From positions 1-64,000 of the forward strand of contig JAPPEU010000010.1 of NCBI GenBank assembly GCA_028875245.1: a DNA stretch of 64,000 nt. The letters run 5' to 3'. The notes under the pieces were generated by a model, which saw only the letters and a list, made by a program, of their open reading frames with translations, ran no database searches and was not told the origin of the DNA. The translations under genes and the position numbers were made by a program. The stretch is from Chloroflexota bacterium (GTDB lineage: Bacteria > Chloroflexota > Anaerolineae > Aggregatilineales > Phototrophicaceae). This document shows positions 53,476 through 61,059 of this stretch, piece after piece (position 1 is the stretch's first letter; every line of letters begins with the position of its first letter).

Positions 53476-54048
53476 ATGTTTAGCAGTCATACGGGTGAGT
53501 TGCCGCGGCCAAAGCTGAGGACGCCGGGTTTGCTGCTGGAGATCGTCAGCACATTGCTCTTCATCGTCGCCGTAACCGCGCTCTTCGACTTGGCGATACC
53601 GCGGTCGCTGGTCGATGGGCACAGCATGGAACCGACATTTTTTGGCGAAGATCGATTGGTCGTCAGCCGGGTTCATTATCTGCTGGGGCAGCCGCAGCGG
53701 GGCGACATTCTCGTCTTCAACTCGCTGAACCAGAGGGAGCTGGAGCGCGGCGTTATGCTGATCAAACGCGTCATCGGCGCCCCCGGCGACACCGTGGAAT
53801 TCCGCGATCAGAAAATCCATATCAACGGCGAGACGCTCGCAGAGCCCTACATCAAGGATGAGATTTGCCGCAGACGATGTCAAGACAGGGCTTGGCAGCT
53901 GGCGGAGAATGAATACTTCATGATGGGCGACAACCGCAACAACAGCAACGATTCGCGCGCGTTTGGCCCGGTGCCGCTTGCGAGCATCGTTGGCAGGGTT
54001 GTTCTGCGCTATTGGCCCGTCAATTCGATCGGAATTATCCCGAGTTAG
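53476..54048 (+). CDS. lepB: Signal peptidase I
   Basis: A 190-residue inner-membrane protease that cleaves Sec and Tat signal peptides. One helix (17-41) anchors it. The nucleophile is Ser50 in GHSMEPT, and the general base Lys97 is in IKRVIGAPGD. GDNRNNSNDSRAFGPV is the conserved box E. Compared with many, the protein has one transmembrane helix, as in Bacillus SipS. It precedes a small zinc-finger gene by 9 bp. Confidence 0.95.
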   Translation: MFSSHTGELPRPKLRTPGLLLEIVSTLLFIVAVTALFDLAIPRSLVDGHSMEPTFFGEDRLVVSRVHYLLGQPQRGDILVFNSLNQRELERGVMLIKRVIGAPGDTVEFRDQKIHINGETLAEPYIKDEICRRRCQDRAWQLAENEYFMMGDNRNNSNDSRAFGPVPLASIVGRVVLRYWPVNSIGIIPS

Positions 54049-54057
54049 GGCGGCGCG

Positions 54058-54333
54058 ATGAAAGATGCCAAAACGAAGGGTTACGCCTGCCCGCGCTGCA
54101 CAGTCGGGCGCTGCAGCCCGCAGACGACCACATTTGCCGATGTCTACCACGGCCACCTGCTTTGCCTGCCTAATGTCAGAGCCTACCGATGCGATGTTTG
54201 CCACTTCGCTGAATTCGAGAGTGAAACGCTTGAGGCGCTGTGGGAAGAACTCTATGGCGAAGGGCCGACAGATGATTATCAGTCCATCGCGGGCCAGAAA
54301 CGCAGTTCGACTTACGGCGGCGGCTCAACCTAA
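54058..54333 (+). CDS. YgiT-type zinc-finger protein
   Basis: A 91-residue protein with two CxxC pairs, YACPRCT and YRCDVCH, spaced 35 residues, as in the N-terminal zinc-binding part of YgiT/MqsA antitoxins. The C-terminal helix-turn-helix of MqsA is absent. No toxin gene is beside it. It is 9 bp after lepB, so probably cotranscribed. Function unknown. Confidence 0.75.
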   Translation: MKDAKTKGYACPRCTVGRCSPQTTTFADVYHGHLLCLPNVRAYRCDVCHFAEFESETLEALWEELYGEGPTDDYQSIAGQKRSSTYGGGST

Positions 54334-54388
54334 GCGGCGGCGCTCCCGCCTTCCGCGGCGAGTGGAGCGAAACCTGGCGAAACAAATC

Positions 54389-54417
54389 TTGACTTCGCGT
54401 CCAAAGCGGTGTACCCT
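54389..54417 (+). promoter_or_regulatory. Promoter of tRNA-Glu
   Basis: TTGACT (54389-54394), 17 bp, TACCCT (54412-54417); 13 bp before the tRNA 5' end. Confidence 0.6.
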
Positions 54418-54430
54418 GCCTGCGCTGGAT

Positions 54431-54503
54431 GGCCCCTTCGTCTAGCGGCCTAGGATGCCACCCTTTCAAGGTGGAGACACGGGTTCGAGTCCCGTAGGGG
54501 CTA
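54431..54503 (+). tRNA. tRNA-Glu (UUC)
   Basis: A 73-nt tRNA without encoded CCA. The acceptor stem pairs GGCCCCT with AGGGGCT (G1-U72), the anticodon stem pairs CCACC with GGTGG around CTTTCAA, giving anticodon UUC at 54465-54467, and the T arm is ACGGG-TTCGAGT-CCCGT. It has its own promoter and terminator. Confidence 0.95.
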
Positions 54504-54523
54504 CTGCAGATCAGATTGCAGCT

Positions 54524-54560
54524 GGGCCTTTCGCCATGCCGGTGGAAGGCTCGTTCTTTA
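54524..54560 (+). terminator. Terminator after tRNA-Glu
   Basis: GGGCCTTTCGCC (54524-54535) and GGTGGAAGGCTC (54541-54552) form a 12-bp stem, with three G-T pairs and a 5-nt loop. GTTCTTTA follows. The T-run is weak. Confidence 0.45.
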
Positions 54561-54569
54561 TGGGCGGGT

Positions 54570-54766
54570 GGTAGTGTATCGAATTCGGTTGAAATTCTTT
54601 GAGCCAGTCTTTGAATTATATTATCAACCCCAAATACGTAAGATTTTGTAGGGGTGACTCTTGAGTCGCCCACTGTCAAATCGCCGACGGGCGAGCCAAG
54701 GCTCGCCCCTACAGACTGCTAGGTGGATGCAATTTACCTAATTTCAACCGCAAAGGATACACTGCC
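54570..54766. mobile_element. MITE-like element, copy 2
   Basis: A 197-bp non-coding element. The left end GGTAGTGTATC...CGGTTGAAATT (54570-54596) is repeated inverted on the right as AATTTCAACCG...GATACACTGCC (54740-54766), giving terminal inverted repeats of about 27 bp with a perfect 11-bp inner block. The core has GTAGGGGTGACTC/GAGTCGCCC and the closing CTCGCCCCTACA. It lies between tRNA-Glu and a sugar transporter operon. Confidence 0.75.
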
Positions 54767-54781
54767 CACTCCCCGCTTTTC

Positions 54782-54809
54782 TTGACAGAAAATGACGCTG
54801 GGTTATACT
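54782..54809 (+). promoter_or_regulatory. Strong promoter of the sugar ABC operon
   Basis: TTGACA (54782-54787), 16 bp, TATACT (54804-54809), close to consensus. It begins 16 bp after the MITE-like element and 60 bp before the binding-protein ATG. Confidence 0.65.
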
Positions 54810-54868
54810 CTCAACGTGCAAGAGTTCAAGGTTCTTGACCCGCTTGACTAATGGAAGGACAAGTTGAA

Positions 54869-56185
54869 ATGAATAAGAAAAGAATCATTTTGCTCGCGCT
54901 TTTGGCTTTGCTGGCTTCGCTTTTTGCCGGCGCAGCAGTGGCGCAAGAAACGGTCACTGTGTGGGCGGCCGATGATGAAACGGGCAGCTGCTGGGCGCGG
55001 CTGCTGGTGGATACATTCCCGCGCGACGACATCGAGATTGAAGTGGTGCTGCAGCCGGGCAGCAGCTTGGTTGACGCCCAGCGCACAGCCCTGCAGGGTG
55101 GCGCCGGTCCCGATATTACGTTCTCGCATGGCCCGTCGTTCATGCTGGAATTGGCGAACGCCGGTCTGCTGCTCTCGCTGGATCATTATGCCGACGAATA
55201 CGGCTGGGGCGATCGCTTTGCGCCCTGGGCCTTGGATCTCGGCCGCGTCGAAGGTTCGCTGTACAGCCTGTCCGAAGAGCTTGAGACGGTCATTCTGTAT
55301 TACAACAAGACCGTCTTTGAAGAACAGGGCTGGGAGATCCCGACGACGATGGATGGCCTGTACGCCCTGGCTGACGCTATTCGCGAGGCGGGTCTGGTCG
55401 TGATGGGCCCGGCCTTCGGTGAATGCGCGCCCTGCTTCGAATGGGCGGTGAGCGTCTTCTTCACTCACCACGCGGGTCCCGAAAAGACTTACGAGGCCTT
55501 GACGGGACAGCGCCCCTGGACCGACCCAGCCTTCGTCGAGGCGATAACGGCGCTGAAAGACATCGTGCAAGACGGTTGGTACATGGGCGGCCTTGACCTT
55601 TTCTTCTCCGATACCTTCCAGCAGGCGCATTCACTCTTCGGCGCCGGCGAGATCGCCATGAGCTTTGAAGGCACCTGGATGCTCGACAATTACCAGCGCG
55701 ATTACTTCGGCGAACCCGGCGGCAACGAGAATGAGTGGGACTGGTTTGCTTTCCCGACGACCTTCTCTGAAGAGCCGCACTTCGTCATCGGCGTCGGCTC
55801 AAGCTGGGGCATCAGCCAATGGTCGCAAAACCCGGACGCGGCGGCCGCCGTGCTCGACTTCTATTACAGCACAAGCTATCAGGCCGAATCGCACAGCGTC
55901 TGCGGCAATGCGCCAGCGCCCCTGCTTTACGAGGGCGATGTCTTCGCAAATGCCGACCCGCGTGAAGCGCGTCTGTACCAGGAATTCGGCCAGGCTTCGG
56001 CCGCCGGCAACTATGGCTATACCAGTTGGAGCTTCTGGCCGGCGCGGACCAACGTCTGGCTCTGGGAGCAGATCACGCGCGTCTACGATGATCAGATCTC
56101 AGTGGAGGATTATCTGGCCGGCATGCAGAAGGAATTTGAAGAGGAATTCGCCGAGGGGCTGATTCCACCGATTCCACCGCGTTAG
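54869..56185 (+). CDS. Carbohydrate ABC transporter substrate-binding protein
   Basis: A 438-residue CUT1-type binding protein. The Sec signal peptide is MNKKRIILLALLALLASLFA..AVAQE. Mature features include VTVWAADDETGSCW, GAGPDITFSHGPSFMLELAN, LYYNKTVFEEQGWEIPTTMD and FEGTWMLDNY, as in sugar-binding proteins of maltose type. Two cysteines in GECAPCFEW could form a disulfide. The mature N-terminus lacks a lipobox. It is followed by an intercistronic hairpin and two permease genes. Confidence 0.92.
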   Translation: MNKKRIILLALLALLASLFAGAAVAQETVTVWAADDETGSCWARLLVDTFPRDDIEIEVVLQPGSSLVDAQRTALQGGAGPDITFSHGPSFMLELANAGLLLSLDHYADEYGWGDRFAPWALDLGRVEGSLYSLSEELETVILYYNKTVFEEQGWEIPTTMDGLYALADAIREAGLVVMGPAFGECAPCFEWAVSVFFTHHAGPEKTYEALTGQRPWTDPAFVEAITALKDIVQDGWYMGGLDLFFSDTFQQAHSLFGAGEIAMSFEGTWMLDNYQRDYFGEPGGNENEWDWFAFPTTFSEEPHFVIGVGSSWGISQWSQNPDAAAAVLDFYYSTSYQAESHSVCGNAPAPLLYEGDVFANADPREARLYQEFGQASAAGNYGYTSWSFWPARTNVWLWEQITRVYDDQISVEDYLAGMQKEFEEEFAEGLIPPIPPR

Positions 56186-56197
56186 CTTTATTTCAGT

Positions 56198-56233
56198 CCG
56201 GTGTTCCAGTTCCAAATCCGTCTGGAACACCGG
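56198..56233 (+). promoter_or_regulatory. Intercistronic hairpin between binding protein and permease genes
   Basis: A perfect 12-bp stem CCGGTGTTCCAG (56198-56209) and CTGGAACACCGG (56222-56233) with a 12-nt loop. It is not followed by a T-run, so more likely stabilises the upstream mRNA or lowers read-through, as for malE-malF. Confidence 0.6.
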
Positions 56234-56325
56234 CTGTTCTCGCAATCGCCACGCTGCGCTTGCATTCAGTTCGACAGCATCAATCCTTGAGTTTTCCAAC
56301 CTCGGCACTATTGAGGTAAATCTTT

Positions 56326-57279
56326 ATGGCGCGGGATCTGTCCATGCCCGATGACAGCCAATATGCGAAGACGCCTGGCCTGCCGCGCAGTAAGTCAAAG
56401 CGGGGAGGGCAATGGACGCGCTATCGTCTGATGCGCTATTACATCGTGCCCTGGCTTTTTCTCATTCCGATTCTGGGATTGCACGCCTTTGTTGTCGTAA
56501 TCCCGGCGATGCAGGGCGTCTACTACTCGTTCACTGATTGGTCCGGCATTGGCGAGGCCAAATTCATCGGTCTGCGCAATTTCGAGGAGATGTTCTTCGA
56601 AGATCAGAGTTATATCGATGCCTTGTCCCGAAACGTACAATGGATGATTTTTCGCATGATCGTTCCCTTTACCTTTGCCCTTTTTGGCGCCAGCTTGCTG
56701 GCAAAGGTAAAGCGCGGGGCGATGATATATCGGACGGCGCTCTTCATGCCGTTTATTCTGCCCAGCATCGTGACGGCGACGATCTGGCGATATCTATACA
56801 ATCCCCGATTTGGCCTGCCCACCCTGGTCGGCTATGACAAGGCGCTGCTTGGTCAGTCTGATACCGCGCTCTGGGCGATCGCCTTCGCTGACAATTGGCA
56901 GTTTTGGGGATTCCTAATGGTCTTGTTCCTGACCGCCATGCAAGGAATCGACCCGGTGCTGTATGACGCGGCCAAGGTCGATGGCGCTAACCGCTGGCAG
57001 GAATTCTGGCATGTGACCTTGCCGGGCATTCGGCCGGTCGTGCTCTTCATGATGATGATGGTGATGATCTGGGCGTTCCTCGTCTTTGATTATGTCTTCA
57101 TTTTGACGGGAGGCGGCCCCGCAGGCGCCACTGAGGTGATCGCAATTGACATCTACAAGAACGCATTTCAACGATTTGAAGCCGGTTACGCCGCCGCGCA
57201 GGGCATGACCATCTGCCTCTTCGCGAGTCTGGTCGTCAGCGCCTTTGCTTTTCTGCGCAAGAGAGGGTGGGATATATGA
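56326..57279 (+). CDS. Sugar ABC transporter permease, MalF-like
   Basis: A 317-residue permease with six transmembrane segments (first at about 39-61). The EAA coupling loop reads DAAKVDGANRWQEFWHVTLPG. An N-terminal 35-residue cationic cytoplasmic tail is present. It overlaps the next permease by four bases. No ATPase gene follows; such CUT1 systems often share an MsmK-type ATPase encoded elsewhere. Confidence 0.92.
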   Translation: MARDLSMPDDSQYAKTPGLPRSKSKRGGQWTRYRLMRYYIVPWLFLIPILGLHAFVVVIPAMQGVYYSFTDWSGIGEAKFIGLRNFEEMFFEDQSYIDALSRNVQWMIFRMIVPFTFALFGASLLAKVKRGAMIYRTALFMPFILPSIVTATIWRYLYNPRFGLPTLVGYDKALLGQSDTALWAIAFADNWQFWGFLMVLFLTAMQGIDPVLYDAAKVDGANRWQEFWHVTLPGIRPVVLFMMMMVMIWAFLVFDYVFILTGGGPAGATEVIAIDIYKNAFQRFEAGYAAAQGMTICLFASLVVSAFAFLRKRGWDI

Positions 57280-58130
57280 TTGCCCAGCGCGAGTTTTTCC
57301 TCTTCCGCAAACAGCGCGAGAGCACCGTCTTCAATCACATTTTCCTGTCCGTCTTGGTGCTATTCTCGCTGGGTCCGGTGGTCTTGCTTGGCGTCAACTC
57401 ATTCAAATCCAATGCTGAAATGGGCTTGAATCCGCTCGGCCTGCCGCAAGAATGGCGTTTGGAAAACTTCGGCCGCGCTTGGGAAAAAGGTGAATTTGAG
57501 CGCACCTTCAAAAACAGCGTCATTTATGTCGTTGGCACTGTCTCTCTGGCGCTGGTCTTATGCGGTTTGGCAGCGTACAGCCTGGCGCGCAAAAATCCGC
57601 CCGGCGCCAATTTCGTCATGATTTACTTGCTGGTGGCCTCGACAGTGCCGATATGGCTTTACCTCGTTCCCCTATTTTTTATGTGGCGGCAGTTGGGGTT
57701 CCTGAATACCTATCACGGACTCATTCTTATCTATACGGCGTTCAACGCGCCCTTCTCGATATTCTTGCTCCGCTCATATCTAATCGGCCTGCCAGTGGAA
57801 TTGGAAGACGCGGCCCGGGTCGACGGCGCCAATGAGCTGCAAGTGCTTCTGAAGGTCATTGTGCCGCTGGCCTGGCCCGGCTTCCTTACTGTCGGTCTGG
57901 TGGTGGGATTGGGCGTCTGGAGCGAATTCCAGGTGGCCGTTATCTTCACGCACAACCCGGAAATGTTCCCGGTCACGACGAGTTATTTCAAATTCACCGA
58001 CCGCTTCGGGCGCGATTGGTCGCTGACGAACGCGGGCGCTTTCATGATGGTCGCGCCGGTTCTGGTGCTGTTCCTGGCGCTGCAGCGCCGCTTTGTCGAA
58101 GGCTTGACGCAGGGCGGCGTCAAGTTTTAG
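57276..58130 (+). CDS. Sugar ABC transporter permease, MalG-like
   Basis: A 284-residue permease with six membrane segments. The EAA loop is EDAARVDGANELQVLLKVIVPLAWPG. The ATG overlaps the previous stop (ATGA), so translation is coupled. An in-frame ATG three codons upstream is less favoured. It converges with the dehydrogenase gene, 8 bp apart. Confidence 0.92.
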   Translation: MIAQREFFLFRKQRESTVFNHIFLSVLVLFSLGPVVLLGVNSFKSNAEMGLNPLGLPQEWRLENFGRAWEKGEFERTFKNSVIYVVGTVSLALVLCGLAAYSLARKNPPGANFVMIYLLVASTVPIWLYLVPLFFMWRQLGFLNTYHGLILIYTAFNAPFSIFLLRSYLIGLPVELEDAARVDGANELQVLLKVIVPLAWPGFLTVGLVVGLGVWSEFQVAVIFTHNPEMFPVTTSYFKFTDRFGRDWSLTNAGAFMMVAPVLVLFLALQRRFVEGLTQGGVKF

Positions 58131-58138
58131 GGCTTTCC

Positions 58139-59197
58139 TTATTGGCGCAAATCGACCGCGAACTTGATGAGGTCGTCGGGCGCTTCAATGATGTGCTGGA
58201 AGACCCCCGTCGCGTCGTCCAGCCCTTCATACACGCGGTTGATGACGCCGCGCGCCTTCAGCCGATCCTGGCGCATCATGGACAAGATGGTATCGCCGAC
58301 GCGACGGTTGTTCCAATGCGGATAACCCCGCGTTTCGTGCCAGCCGCCGCAGCCATTTGGTACGATCATTGACAGATTATTCATGTGCCATTCTCTGCCC
58401 AGGAACAGGGAGTGCGCCTCGCCTTGATAGAAGCCGGCCGAGCAGATCGTCCCGTTGAATCGCACGCTGGAAATGGCGGAATTCAAGCCCGGGTAGACGC
58501 CGGTCAACTCGATGCAGACATCGACGCCCATGCCGTCGGTTAAATCGCGGATGGCCAAGGCGACATCGCCGTCGCTTGGGTCAAGACTATGGTCAGCCCC
58601 AAACTCCTCGGCCAGGGCCCGCCGCTTGGGCAGGAAGTCTACGGCGACCAGGGTCTCCGCGCCCGCCGCTTTGGCGATGCTCACCGCCAGCAGCCCCAGC
58701 GCGCCCAGCCCGATGACGGCGACGCGATCGCCATAACGAATGTTGGAATCGCGGACGCAATGAATGGACACTTGGGCCGGCTCCATGCACAGCGCGATCA
58801 AAGGATCAAGCTCGCCGGGGTCCCAGAGCCAGTCTTCATGCACAACATTGGTTTCGCGGATATCCATCACCCCGACCACGCGATCACCGACCGCGAAGCG
58901 ACTTACGCCCGCGCCCACCGCTTCGACCAGGCCATAGCCGCTGGTGCCCGTCCCCCAAGGGTTTTCCGGGCTGGGGCGCCGCCCCCAGGCATCGTCATCG
59001 GAGTCAATGAATAGCCGGCGTTCACTGTCATAGCGCTTGCCCTCGAAATTGCGTCCATCAAACATGGCGAAGGTCGTGCCGTGCTTGCCGGAGGCGATTT
59101 CCGTGCGCACCAGCACATCGTTGTTGCCCAGCGCGCCATCCTCATATTTGAGTACGCTGGCCTCGTGCATTCCCGTTACCGCGAGTCGACGTGGCAT
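58139..59197 (-). CDS. Zinc-type medium-chain dehydrogenase
   Basis: A 352-residue MDR-family oxidoreductase. GTGTSGYGLVEAVGAGVSRFAVGDRV is the substrate domain, and the nucleotide-binding VIGLGALGLLAVSIAKAAGA is intact with Asp after strand 2 (VAVDFLPKR), favouring NAD. Structural zinc cysteines of classic alcohol dehydrogenase are missing, and Cys179 is in IALCMEPAQ. It resembles sugar/polyol dehydrogenase relatives. It is on the minus strand after the BNR gene, likely one operon. The start at MPRRLAVTG is chosen over an upstream TTG-type start. Confidence 0.85.
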   Translation of the reverse strand: MPRRLAVTGMHEASVLKYEDGALGNNDVLVRTEIASGKHGTTFAMFDGRNFEGKRYDSERRLFIDSDDDAWGRRPSPENPWGTGTSGYGLVEAVGAGVSRFAVGDRVVGVMDIRETNVVHEDWLWDPGELDPLIALCMEPAQVSIHCVRDSNIRYGDRVAVIGLGALGLLAVSIAKAAGAETLVAVDFLPKRRALAEEFGADHSLDPSDGDVALAIRDLTDGMGVDVCIELTGVYPGLNSAISSVRFNGTICSAGFYQGEAHSLFLGREWHMNNLSMIVPNGCGGWHETRGYPHWNNRRVGDTILSMMRQDRLKARGVINRVYEGLDDATGVFQHIIEAPDDLIKFAVDLRQ

Positions 59198-59272
59198 GTC
59201 AGTCTTCTTTCTTCCAATATCGCAAACCTTGCGCGAGATTATAAACGCGAGCCAGAGAAATGACAAAAACTG

Positions 59273-60871
59273 TCAGCTGATATCGCCGATTGCAATGCCA
59301 AGTCCCACCAGGTGCGCCGTGTCGGCTATATCGCCCCAATTCGTGTAATCCACCAGATAAATGCCCCCGTCCTCCCGCTGTATCCAGGAGCTGTAACCGT
59401 GGTCGGGCCAGGGCAATTGCGCCGGATGGTTGCCGTGAAGCTGGATCAGCCGCTCGCGCTGATATTGGTCCGGATACCCGTCTGCGTCCGCGCGCCAGCC
59501 CCAGGCGAAATCATCGAGAGTCGGATTGCCCAGGTGATATGAGACGCGCCGCCAATGACTGCTGCCGCTTTCGCCCCAACTCCCGAACTGTGTTCGCCGC
59601 ATGGGGTCGCCACCGTGGAAGTCATTCGCCGGCCTCTCTTCGCGGAAGATGCAGCTGTGCAAGATGGCGTCCCCATCCAGTTTAACTTGCAGCCAGCCGC
59701 GCCGATGATGAAGCCCGACCCGGCGAAAACGCGTCATATCGACCGCGCAGCAGGCATCATGTCTCCCGCGCCTGATAGCAATATGATCCGGCGCGATTTT
59801 CAGAAGTTGGCCCAAGCGAGATATCGACATGAAAGCGACCGCGGCCTGCCCGGCCGACGCGTCGACCCGGAGCTCGGCTTCAAAGTCGACTGCGCTGAAG
59901 GGCGATTCGGGCGGCAGCAGGCTGTAGCGGCATTCATGCTCCGGCCGATTTTGGATGGCCAGCGCGCCCACACTGAGCTTCGCTGCATATTTGCGCCGCG
60001 GACCGCCGAGGGCGTAATGGCCGGCCGCATCTTCCAAATCGCCCAGCCAGGCATAGGCGCCCAGCCCGCCGTTGACATTTCGCCCGGTTACCATGACGCG
60101 CCCATCCTGCAGCTGCTTGGCATAGGGCCGATGAAAAGCGAAGGGCAGCATTTGCGGCGCCGTCCAGCTATGCCCGCAGTCGTCGGAAAACGCGACGAAG
60201 GAGGGGATGCCGCCGGAATGATTCTCGCGCATGACGCAGGCGAGCCGACGCCCGCCATCCAGCAGGGCAACCGCGCCTTCGCAGAAGCGATGATAGCCGT
60301 CGTGGGCGATCGTGCTGCGCTCGCTCCAAGTGCGCCCGCCATCGCTGGATGTCCACAGGACCTGGGCGAATTCCTGGCTCTCGCCGCGCATCAAATGGGA
60401 TGTGACGCCGAGCGACCCGTCCGGCAGGTCCACGATGCGATCCGGCTCAAATCCGCCGATGCCGACATCCGTCTGCGCCGCCGACCAAGTGTCTCCAAGA
60501 TCATCGCTCCAGTAAAGCCAGTTGCCCGGTGTTTGCTCTTCGTGAAAATGACCGTCGTCATCATGGTCAACGATTAGGACCAGGCGGCCGTTATTGAGCA
60601 AGCTGAGACGCGGCGTGACCAGTCGCTCGTCGCCGGCGCTCAGATCGGCTCGGTCAATTTCGCAATGCTTGTACCATGAAGCGCCGCCATCGTCGCTCGC
60701 CAGCAAGGTCAAGACTTGGTCTTTCAGCGACCAGTGCGCGTCGACATCGCTGTATATCAGCAGATAGCGCCCCGTCGGCAGGGCGACGATATCGGGATTC
60801 TTCGTGAAGCGACCCGGGCTGCGCCAGATCTCGCGGATCTTGTGAGACAGCGATCGGCTGTGAATGTACAT
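59273..60871 (-). CDS. BNR-repeat sialidase-fold protein
   Basis: A 532-residue protein with a six-bladed-propeller signature: Asp boxes ASDDGGASWY, WSDDLGDTWS, TSSDGGRTWS and FSDDCGHSWT. The FRIP motif of true sialidases is replaced by FTKNPDIVAL, and the Arg triad is not evident, so specificity is open. Residues about 310-440 form an inserted lectin-like domain. There is no signal peptide, hence cytoplasmic. AGAGGA lies seven bases before ATG. It is divergent from GH127 and upstream of the dehydrogenase. Confidence 0.82.
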   Translation of the reverse strand: MYIHSRSLSHKIREIWRSPGRFTKNPDIVALPTGRYLLIYSDVDAHWSLKDQVLTLLASDDGGASWYKHCEIDRADLSAGDERLVTPRLSLLNNGRLVLIVDHDDDGHFHEEQTPGNWLYWSDDLGDTWSAAQTDVGIGGFEPDRIVDLPDGSLGVTSHLMRGESQEFAQVLWTSSDGGRTWSERSTIAHDGYHRFCEGAVALLDGGRRLACVMRENHSGGIPSFVAFSDDCGHSWTAPQMLPFAFHRPYAKQLQDGRVMVTGRNVNGGLGAYAWLGDLEDAAGHYALGGPRRKYAAKLSVGALAIQNRPEHECRYSLLPPESPFSAVDFEAELRVDASAGQAAVAFMSISRLGQLLKIAPDHIAIRRGRHDACCAVDMTRFRRVGLHHRRGWLQVKLDGDAILHSCIFREERPANDFHGGDPMRRTQFGSWGESGSSHWRRVSYHLGNPTLDDFAWGWRADADGYPDQYQRERLIQLHGNHPAQLPWPDHGYSSWIQREDGGIYLVDYTNWGDIADTAHLVGLGIAIGDIS

Positions 60872-61059
60872 CGGATTATCCTCTGACTGTAGAACGCCAT
60901 GTCATATTATTTTGCATGAGGGTGGACTTTCGGATATAGTTTCTACAGTTGAAATCCGGCTTGTCGTTGCTTCGGTTGTGGCTGGATAGAAACGGACGAC
61001 AAGGCCGAATGAAGCCGTTAAAGCGCGCGTCCGCGCTTCTGCGCTTGTAGGAGATTTCC

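Noticed and set aside
61021..61038. AAGCGCG-CGTC-CGCGCTT hairpin upstream of the GH127 gene
   Set aside because: A 7-bp GC-rich stem is common in such DNA, with no T-run or other sign of function.
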